Assembly (NCBI RefSeq): GCF_004331035.1 | Contig: NZ_SJNT01000005.1 | Location: 186,001-250,000 of the forward strand | Reading direction: 5' to 3' | DNA length: 64,000 bases | Source: Acinetobacter sp. ANC 4910 | GTDB taxonomy: Bacteria > Pseudomonadota > Gammaproteobacteria > Pseudomonadales > Moraxellaceae | Part shown: piece after piece, positions 57,073 through 64,000 of the stretch | How the letters are laid out: each line of letters starts with the position of its first letter | Position numbering within the stretch: the stretch's first letter is position 1 | Position numbers and translations under genes: made by a program | The notes under the pieces: model-generated | Database searches by the model: none | The model's input: the letters and a program-made list of their open reading frames with translations, nothing else | What the model was told of the DNA's origin: nothing

Positions 57073-60000
57073 TATTCCTTAATCAACTGTTGATATTGAA
57101 AAATTGGGGCATACAACGCATAGGCATACTGCTGGCAGGCTTGTGCTAACAAAGCCGTGCTATCTTGCTGTTGCAAAATAAACTGCCAATCACGATGTTG
57201 AGCACTGGCTTCATTTTCTAAAACAGAAAACCCTGCAAAACGCCCATCATCCTGCCAATCTTTAACCACGTTGTCCCAGTCTTTGATCTGCATTCGGCCC
57301 TGTTCATCGGGTTGCCATTCCAGTTGTTTACCTTTTTCTGCGACTTTAAATATTAAAGCTGCGGGTAAAACCACAGGCTGCGTCTGCCCGTGTTGCCACA
57401 TCTCAAACCACGTTGCCAAATATTGCTGTGCTTGATGGGAAGATACCCCATGACACAGCACAGTCTGATCACTGAATACGACCAAGCGCGTCAAGTCTTG
57501 CCCTGCATCGCCTAAATTTTCATGTGCCAACCAAAACAGATATTCCAACCAGAGCTGAACCCGTCGTTTGGCACGTGCACTCGACGCTTCTAAACTGACC
57601 CATTGCTGCGTCGACTGAGATGGAACAGTGATTTGGAACTGGATATTTGCACTCATATTCCAAAGCTGTTGTGTGACGGCGGTGACTGTTTCTGCATAAC
57701 GCTGCAAACGTGCTTGTAATTGCTGCTGTTCAATCACACTGATTTGCCATGCAGCTTGCTGCATTTTCCCGACAGGCAACTGATCTAATAACAGTTCAGG
57801 CTGGGTCGTTTGCCCTTGCTGTTGTAAGAAATTTCGGACTGCATAACGCCCCAAACCGTCTAAAACCAAGGGTTCAACCTCATCGGGCAAATTTTCAGGT
57901 TTTAAGTTTTCTACCCCAAGGGTTTTTAAATATAAACGTGCAGGGAAACAGACATCCTGAATCCATTGTCGACTTTGAATACTCACAAAATCATTGGATG
58001 CAGCCATATAAAGCGTATCTTGCCAAGCCTGACGCTGTCCCGTGGGGGCTGCAATCTGCTGTGCCACCCGATACCAATGATCTTGAAAGCGCATTGGTTT
58101 TGGCTGAGTAAAACCTGAAACATCAAAAGGTTGTAAAGGATGAATTTGATACAAGGAATGCAATTGTGCAGGTATCTCTAAGCCCTGCAAATCTGGACAG
58201 GTCGGCTCTGCCTCCTCTACTTTTTGGGTAATCAACGCCAAATATTGAATCAACTCTTGCACGGCGGTGGAAGGTTCACGCACTTCGCCATCATTGACAT
58301 CAAAACCTTTATAAAATAACCACAAGCTTTGCTGTGCCAATAACAACGCATCCAAAAAAGCCCCCTGATCATCTTCTAAACGAGAACGATCTCCCAATTG
58401 CGGTTTCAGGATATCCATTAAATCAAACGGTAAGTGCTGATTGCGACTTGGGAATTTACCGCTATCCAAATTCAACATCACAATTAGACGATAAGGAATC
58501 GGACGAATCTGTCCCAACTGGCTAAAAGTAATCTGTCCAGTGGGTTCCGCCTGATCGAGCTGTGCATCTAAAGTGGCTTGAATTTCATCCAATAAATACG
58601 TTAAGGGCAAACTTAACTGATCCAAGCCATATTGATCCTGTCCTTCATAGAAGTTGGATAGCGTCAGCATTCGTTCTTGCTTTTTAATAATTTGTGCAAC
58701 TGTGGCCAACACTTCTACACCAGCTTGTTCAAACTCTGCCACTTCCTGCATTAAAGTTTTGAGCCACTGTTCTACGCGCTTTGGCTGCTGCTGTTCGTGT
58801 GCCAACAACCAGTCACGACGTGCATCTAAATCCTGATAAATCTGAATCAATTTGGCAATCAGTTCAAAATCACTCGGCATGACTTCTGCAAAACTAAGGG
58901 TATGGTCAAATAAGGTATGTTCAGGAATAGCTATACCAATGGCCAAACGATCTAAGGCAAATTTAAAGCTGAAGCGATAGTCCTGATCGCCTTTGGTCAA
59001 ACTCAAGGCCAAATGTGGTGCATCAAAGCCCCGCTTAAAGCCTGCTTGCTCCAGCAATTCCAACATGCGTTCGACCCTATTCATGTCTAAGCCATAGCAT
59101 TGCTGTGTGGCTGCCAAGCTCAACCAGTCGGCAAAATCATCTAAGCGAAAACGCCCTTGCGTCAGTTGTATACGGCCCAATACCGCACGCCATGCATTGG
59201 CGGCATCCAATTGCGTCACGCCTGCAATTTTCACAGGCAGATAAATACTGTCTTGGCTAATCCGTGTTTGTGCATTCGGCATGATGCGCTCGGCCTCGCG
59301 CTCCCGTGCAGGCGGTGCAAAAATGCTCCGAATATGCGGCTCAATGTCTTTTAAATTGGGACTTAATACCAAAATATCGCTGGGGCGGCGTGGCTGCTCC
59401 TTGCTGCCTTGTGCCAACCATGCAATCAGTTGTTCTTTCAGCACTTCCAGTTGACGCAAAGTGGAATGACAGACATGTACCTGAATTGAATCATCTTGTG
59501 CATCCAACACAAATTGATGTTGTTCGGGTTCAACCAAATACAGAATATCAGACTGGACTTTGCCCAATAAGGTAGATGGATATTCATCCACAAATACATC
59601 TGCCCAAACCCCATCTTCCCCCGAAGAAAGCCCAGATAACAATGAAAAGTGATCGCGTGCTTGTTTACCAAAACGGGTTAATAATGGATGGCGTGATTCA
59701 CGAATTTCGGCATTAAAATGCAGGGTAAAATCCTGAAAGAATTGTTGAATTTCGGCATCACTTGCCTGTGGGTTTTTCGCAATAAAACGCTCTTTTACTC
59801 GCAAGTCATAACGCGCTTTCCAGTTCGGATCGACACTGTCTGCCCAGTATTCCTGAGACGGGTTATAGTGCAGCAGATACACATCTATATATTGCCCTAA
59901 GCGCTGTAAAAACTGTAACTGACTCGGTGGTAAATCCAGCAAGGTAAACACCACCAAGGGCTGTGGCAGCTTTTTCAGTGCCGCTGCATTCGGTGCCTCG

Positions 60001-60761
60001 ACACTGCCTAGCGTCTGCCAAAATGCCGCATCAATCTGCTGCATGTCCATAAAATCTTGATGAAACACCACTTGCCACAACCAACGCTGCCACGCTTCCA
60101 ATTCATACGCTTGATTTAGAGTAAATGCCGAGATTTCAGTATTGGTCTGGAAGAACATCTGCTCAATCGGCAACGCCTGATTATTGCCCCAACGTTGTAA
60201 CCAATTGGTCGGACAAGTACATTGGTTGATCGGGCAATTTTTCTGACAATGCCCGCGGTATTCCATGTAATGACTAAATAACTTAGACACCTGTTCAGCA
60301 ACCCAATACAACATGCGCTGCTTTTTCAGTTGTTTTTCAATACCCTGCTCAAGTTGGTCGGCACTGGCATAAATACGTTGCACAATGGGAGCAAGCGGAT
60401 GTGCCGCATCCAAAGGAGAATGCTCTGGCTGAATATAGGCCAGTAAGGCTTGATAAACCCGCCATTTAATAATTATGCGTGGAATATTGGCTTTACGTAC
60501 CTGTTCTTTATCTTGATCCAGCACCCACTGATAAGCTGACCATTGAAAACCACGAATACGATGATGAAACTGAGTATTGGCACTAATGCCTTTTTGCTCG
60601 GCCAATTGCTGGGTCAGCCAAACTTCAACCGCGGGCGATGGCACAATAAAATGCTGGGTTTTTAACACCTGTAAAGCATTACTGCTTTGTGATTTTACCG
60701 TTTTTAACATGGCCTGAAGTAAAACATCAATCCGTTGACTCTGAATCACGTGAATGGCCAT
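57072..60761 (-). CDS. recC: Exodeoxyribonuclease V gamma subunit RecC
   Basis: The 1229-residue protein begins IHVIQSQRIDVLLQAML and has the RecC order of inactive helicase domains (PSPAVEVWLTQQLAEQKGISAN, LIVMLNLDSGKFPSRN). It lacks an active Walker A. RecC holds RecB and RecD together and recognises Chi. It is first of the three genes; no ptrA (protease III) gene lies between recC and recB, unlike E. coli. Confidence 0.95.
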   Translation of the reverse strand: MAIHVIQSQRIDVLLQAMLKTVKSQSSNALQVLKTQHFIVPSPAVEVWLTQQLAEQKGISANTQFHHRIRGFQWSAYQWVLDQDKEQVRKANIPRIIIKWRVYQALLAYIQPEHSPLDAAHPLAPIVQRIYASADQLEQGIEKQLKKQRMLYWVAEQVSKLFSHYMEYRGHCQKNCPINQCTCPTNWLQRWGNNQALPIEQMFFQTNTEISAFTLNQAYELEAWQRWLWQVVFHQDFMDMQQIDAAFWQTLGSVEAPNAAALKKLPQPLVVFTLLDLPPSQLQFLQRLGQYIDVYLLHYNPSQEYWADSVDPNWKARYDLRVKERFIAKNPQASDAEIQQFFQDFTLHFNAEIRESRHPLLTRFGKQARDHFSLLSGLSSGEDGVWADVFVDEYPSTLLGKVQSDILYLVEPEQHQFVLDAQDDSIQVHVCHSTLRQLEVLKEQLIAWLAQGSKEQPRRPSDILVLSPNLKDIEPHIRSIFAPPAREREAERIMPNAQTRISQDSIYLPVKIAGVTQLDAANAWRAVLGRIQLTQGRFRLDDFADWLSLAATQQCYGLDMNRVERMLELLEQAGFKRGFDAPHLALSLTKGDQDYRFSFKFALDRLAIGIAIPEHTLFDHTLSFAEVMPSDFELIAKLIQIYQDLDARRDWLLAHEQQQPKRVEQWLKTLMQEVAEFEQAGVEVLATVAQIIKKQERMLTLSNFYEGQDQYGLDQLSLPLTYLLDEIQATLDAQLDQAEPTGQITFSQLGQIRPIPYRLIVMLNLDSGKFPSRNQHLPFDLMDILKPQLGDRSRLEDDQGAFLDALLLAQQSLWLFYKGFDVNDGEVREPSTAVQELIQYLALITQKVEEAEPTCPDLQGLEIPAQLHSLYQIHPLQPFDVSGFTQPKPMRFQDHWYRVAQQIAAPTGQRQAWQDTLYMAASNDFVSIQSRQWIQDVCFPARLYLKTLGVENLKPENLPDEVEPLVLDGLGRYAVRNFLQQQGQTTQPELLLDQLPVGKMQQAAWQISVIEQQQLQARLQRYAETVTAVTQQLWNMSANIQFQITVPSQSTQQWVSLEASSARAKRRVQLWLEYLFWLAHENLGDAGQDLTRLVVFSDQTVLCHGVSSHQAQQYLATWFEMWQHGQTQPVVLPAALIFKVAEKGKQLEWQPDEQGRMQIKDWDNVVKDWQDDGRFAGFSVLENEASAQHRDWQFILQQQDSTALLAQACQQYAYALYAPIFQYQQLIKE

Positions 60762-60939
60762 GAATATTTTTTCTCCAACGAAAAATGAACAGCAATCTAC
60801 AAAAGCATAAAGATTATTGACTATACTTCATGTACTGTCTATGTCACGGTATAATCGCACTTCGATTTAAAAATGACTTTGAAAATCGAAGCTTAAAGAT
60901 GCTTCAATATAAAAATGGATACAAGGTTTAGAGTACACA

Positions 60940-61446
60940 ATGAAAATAGACAACATTCCCGATTCAATTGATGCCTCGTTAAATCTAGAACAAATACGGG
61001 CTGAATGCTTAGAAATGGTACAAAAACGTGCCTATGTTTCTGCCGGTGCAGCCGTCATCCCCGTTCCTTTTTTGGATGTCGTGATTGATGTCGGACTTTT
61101 GTCACAACTGATTCCCGAAATTAATGCCCGCTTTGGCTTAGCACCCGAACAAATCAGTGTGTTTGATTTAGAAACCAAACAAATTCACTGGCATGAACTA
61201 CGTAAACGAGGTTTTGAATTTTCTGGTTTGGTTGTTGCAAGAACTGCCGTAAAAAACTCATTGCACAACATGGCATCTAAAATGATTACCAAACAAGTCA
61301 GTAAATATATCCCTCTGGGTGGTCAGTTGGTCGCGGCAGGTCTTGGCTATTTTGTCATGAAAAAAGTGGCCGAGGCGCATGTAGAAGATTGCTACAAATT
61401 GGCTAAATCCATTCAGCAAAAGCAAAACCTACAAACACTCGTTTAA
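60940..61446 (+). CDS. YcjF/DUF697-like protein
   Basis: This 168-residue protein has YVSAGAAVIPVPFLDVVIDVGLLSQLIPEINARFGL, close to the hydrophobic helical core of DUF697/YcjF proteins. A second membrane-like segment YIPLGGQLVAAGLGYFVMKKVAEA follows. DUF697 parts usually sit next to a GTPase domain or partner; here no GTPase is attached or adjacent. It is divergent from recC. A membrane-associated role is likely; function unknown. Confidence 0.75.
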   Translation: MKIDNIPDSIDASLNLEQIRAECLEMVQKRAYVSAGAAVIPVPFLDVVIDVGLLSQLIPEINARFGLAPEQISVFDLETKQIHWHELRKRGFEFSGLVVARTAVKNSLHNMASKMITKQVSKYIPLGGQLVAAGLGYFVMKKVAEAHVEDCYKLAKSIQQKQNLQTLV

Positions 61447-61485
61447 AAATAGGTTTCGCCCAAATCAGATTGCTCAAAGCCATTT

Positions 61486-62904
61486 TTAATCGGCTTTGAG
61501 TTGCTTCAAAATACTTCTTAAAATTTCCAGTCGCGCACTGTATTTGTCATCATTGGCAATAATGTACCACGGTGCATAGTCGGTATTGGTGCGTTCAAAC
61601 ATATCCGCCGCCGCATGCAAATATTCATCCCACTTTTCCCGATTGCGCCAATCTTCTGGGGTGATTTTAAAACGCTTATGTGGCGTTTTTTCTCGTTCTT
61701 TAAAACGCGTATATTGCTCATCTTTACTAATCGAGAGCCATATTTTGACCACAACCGTTTGGCTATCACTTAAATCCTTTTCAAAACGGTTAATTTCTTC
61801 GAATGCGCGCTGCCACTCCACATCACTGGCAAAGCCCTCAACCCGCTCCACCAAAACCCGTCCATACCAAGTCCGATCAAAAATACTAATTTGTTCATTG
61901 GGTTGTAGTTTGTTCCAGAAACGCCACAAATATGGATGACGCAATTCATATTTTTCAGGCGCAGCAATACTATAAATTTCATATTCACGCGGGTCTAGAC
62001 TTTTGACAATCCGTTTAATCGCTCCGCCTTTACCTGCGGCATCCATCCCTTCTAAGGCAATAATCACATTGCGTTCTCCAAAACGTAATGCATCTGCCAC
62101 TTTACGGGTCAACTTATCAAGCTCTAGCTTATATTCATTCTTATCAATTTTTTCCACAGGCGGCTGTTGTAGCACTGCAGGAATATCAGCCTGCTTCCAT
62201 TTATGCTGTGCCGATTTCACATGCTCTGGGCAATGTTCTAAGGCTCTTAAAACATGTTTGGCAAATTGTTGATCACGTGATTTTTCATCTTCACAATCAA
62301 TAATGATCCAATCTTCGGTAAAGCGTTGTCGTAATTTTTGTAAGCGGTCATATTGTTTTTTATTGCGCCAGTTTAAACCATGTAATTTATGCCAGTGCAA
62401 CTCACTGGCATCCATATTATCCAAACGCTTTTGCAAAGACTTCCAAGACAAATCAAACCAGATTTTAATCACATCCACATGGTTGTTTTTTAGGTCTTGT
62501 TCATAGGCACGCATATTGTCGACATATTCATCATAGAGCGTTTCATCTAAGGGCTGTGACACATGCAAAGCCGTTGTGAGTAAATCTCCGTACCAATTCC
62601 CAAACATCACGGCAATTTGCCCTTCGGCAGGAATAAAGCGTGCATAAGGCTGCCAAAATGGCTGTATATTGTTAAACAGGACAGGGGCATCTGCTTTCAC
62701 CCGCAAATAACGCGGATCCATCCATTCGCGGAGTTGTTTTACCGCCTCACCTTTACCCGCCAGTTCAATACCGCTCACCAACACCAAAACACTTTTGGCA
62801 TTCGGCTGATCTTGGGTATCTTTTAATGCATATTGTGCATCGATTAAATCAAGCGACAACTGATCTTCATCAGCCAAGGCTGGTTCTGATTGTTCTTTTA
62901 CCAT
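61486..62904 (-). CDS. pap: Polyphosphate:AMP phosphotransferase (two-domain PPK2)
   Basis: The 472-residue protein carries two PPK2 domains in tandem. The first (about residues 20-230) has a degenerate P-loop GIELAGKGEAVKQ; the second (about 250-472) has intact EGMDAAGKGGAIKRI with SIFDRTWYGRVLVERVEG. It transfers phosphate from polyphosphate to AMP, making ADP. This is the class II PPK2 (Pap) known from Acinetobacter. The first half is presumably structural. Normal length and start. Confidence 0.95.
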   Translation of the reverse strand: MVKEQSEPALADEDQLSLDLIDAQYALKDTQDQPNAKSVLVLVSGIELAGKGEAVKQLREWMDPRYLRVKADAPVLFNNIQPFWQPYARFIPAEGQIAVMFGNWYGDLLTTALHVSQPLDETLYDEYVDNMRAYEQDLKNNHVDVIKIWFDLSWKSLQKRLDNMDASELHWHKLHGLNWRNKKQYDRLQKLRQRFTEDWIIIDCEDEKSRDQQFAKHVLRALEHCPEHVKSAQHKWKQADIPAVLQQPPVEKIDKNEYKLELDKLTRKVADALRFGERNVIIALEGMDAAGKGGAIKRIVKSLDPREYEIYSIAAPEKYELRHPYLWRFWNKLQPNEQISIFDRTWYGRVLVERVEGFASDVEWQRAFEEINRFEKDLSDSQTVVVKIWLSISKDEQYTRFKEREKTPHKRFKITPEDWRNREKWDEYLHAAADMFERTNTDYAPWYIIANDDKYSARLEILRSILKQLKAD

Positions 62905-63114
62905 AAGTTTCCGCCCTAAATTTCAAATTATTTTTGCAATTTTTTAAGCCATCATTTTGTTTCAGTATAAAACAAGCGGAATAGGCATTTTGACAGATCT
63001 TTGTATAATTTCATGACAAATTGGCTGATTTTCATGCCATATTCGATCATTTTGTCATAGCGAGAACGTGCAACAAGCTCTAAGATTTGCACATGTTTCA
63101 AATCGAGATAGCAC

Positions 63115-63819
63115 ATGTCTAAACTTGCGGTACTAGATGAATTACTAGAACAGTACTATCAATTGCAATATCACAATAATGCTGAGCTATTTCAACGTCT
63201 GCAAGATGTGCAAATGTGGCAAAAACATCGCATGCAACGCACCCATCAACAGCACTTCGCGGTAAAAAACAACCAATTGATGGCGCAGTACTTTTTGAAC
63301 CGTTTATATGGTGGCCCCGACTTTGATGCTTTGGCCAAACAAATTGCACGCATGATGAAATATGTGCATAAAGCAGAGAAACTCATTCCAGACAATGCGA
63401 TTAAAACAGGGACTGCAGGTGTTGAATTGGCCATTCTTGCCGTACAGTTGGATGAGCATGTCGCACTACAACTGTTAGAAGACTATGCTCCGAATACCCC
63501 CCTCACAGACGAAATGATGCGCCTGAGTTATTTAAAACTGGATCAAGGCCAATCGCGTTTACATCAACTGGAACTGCTCGATCAACTGGGTGCCAGCCTC
63601 GACAAATATATGCGCTCATTTATGGTCTATACTGCGTTTAAAATGTGTAAAGGCGTGGCTTACAAACACCATTTCGATGTGATGTATGAGTTTATGCAGG
63701 ACGGTTTTTTGGCGATGAAGCCATTAAAATCGGCGGAGCAGTTTGTCAAAGATTTTACCGCCATCGAGCGTCAAATTATTGGCAAAGTGCATGCCGGCGA
63801 TCTGCATCCCTTTCAGTAA
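63115..63819 (+). CDS. FFLEELY-motif-family protein
   Basis: The 234-residue protein is all-helical by composition and has the family's eponymous segment as YFLNRLYGG (residues 59-67), which differs from FFLEELY at several positions. MKYVHKAEKLIPDN and AEQFVKDFTAIERQIIGKVHAGD complete the chain. The family is uncharacterised and common in Acinetobacter-like bacteria. There is no signal peptide or membrane helix. Confidence 0.75.
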   Translation: MSKLAVLDELLEQYYQLQYHNNAELFQRLQDVQMWQKHRMQRTHQQHFAVKNNQLMAQYFLNRLYGGPDFDALAKQIARMMKYVHKAEKLIPDNAIKTGTAGVELAILAVQLDEHVALQLLEDYAPNTPLTDEMMRLSYLKLDQGQSRLHQLELLDQLGASLDKYMRSFMVYTAFKMCKGVAYKHHFDVMYEFMQDGFLAMKPLKSAEQFVKDFTAIERQIIGKVHAGDLHPFQ

Positions 63820-63985
63820 AAGCACATCCACAGCAGGATAAACTCTTGAGCGAATCTATAGCCTAAAGTTTTTTTCTGTATATTATTCATAACAATTGCA
63901 TGATGATTGCTGCACATCGGCCAAGAATCTGTCATCATGCTTGCACTGCAACATTAACCCTATTTTTATGTTAGGAGTGACTTGA

Positions 63986-64000
63986 ATGTCTAATGAAAAT
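63986..64000 (+). CDS. Start of a gene cut by the right edge
   Basis: ATG at 63986 lies 8 bp after SD AGGAG and gives MSNEN before the window ends. No identity can be given. A five-codon frame from the ATG at 63968 (ending TGA) overlaps the SD and is probably not meaningful. Confidence 0.6.

Noticed and set aside
1..64000. CRISPR arrays, insertion sequences, prophage or integrase genes
   Set aside because: No regularly spaced repeats, transposase motifs or phage structural genes were seen on either strand.

Overview
The window looks like chromosomal backbone DNA of an Acinetobacter-type gammaproteobacterium. The grounds are moderate A+T content, a RNase E gene (rne) divergent from rluC, a split gspF-gspG type II secretion pair, a recC-recB-recD block, a two-domain polyphosphate:AMP phosphotransferase of the kind first known from Acinetobacter, and several lineage-typical small envelope proteins. 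I cannot name the species from sequence alone. I saw no insertion sequence, prophage, CRISPR array or rRNA. Almost every gene is intact; only the two window edges cut genes.

Layout. 1-8.3 kb: a cut HAD phosphatase, rluC, a long structured leader and rne, a FATP-type acyl-CoA synthetase, then three identical tRNA-Lys(TTT) genes behind one promoter. 8.3-14.7 kb: lipoprotein, PspC protein, HPP-CBS membrane protein, LprI-like protein, then glyQS. 14.7-16.2 kb: a clearly A+T-richer two-gene cassette (nucleotidyltransferase-like protein plus an unknown partner), the best accessory-DNA candidate. 16.3-22.6 kb: small lipoproteins, two related exported repeat proteins, a D-2-hydroxyacid dehydrogenase, an alpha/beta-hydrolase-like protein and a methyltransferase. 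22.7-30.7 kb: GFA protein, flavoprotein, TrmB-like methyltransferase, yacG (57 codons), two paralogous 60-residue membrane proteins with a Fur-box-like site before the first, an MBL hydrolase, hemH, a DUF4062 protein, murI and a DUF1285 protein. 30.9-38.5 kb: ETF:ubiquinone oxidoreductase, tusA, corC-lnt, gspG-gspF. 38.7-50.5 kb: priA, a CPA2 antiporter, hslO, cbpA-cbpM, a YdcH protein, a CorA transporter, pnp and rpsO. 50.5-51.5 kb: a gene-free kilobase with two strong intrinsic terminators and a probable small RNA. 51.5-64 kb: recD, recB, recC, a YcjF-like protein, pap, an FFLEELY-motif protein and the first codons of another gene.

Functional links. rne, pnp and rpsO belong to RNA turnover and its autoregulation; both rne and pnp have leaders with extensive inverted repeats. 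recBCD with priA serve break repair and replication restart. hslO and cbpA/cbpM are chaperone functions. glyQS, tRNA-Lys, rluC and rpsO serve translation. lnt, murI, the lipoproteins and gspFG serve the envelope. The points most worth a second look are the 14.7-16.2 kb cassette, the putative small RNA at about 50951-51048, the Fur-box/paralogous small-protein pair, the DUF4062-winged-helix protein and the TrmB paralogue with a rewritten signature motif.
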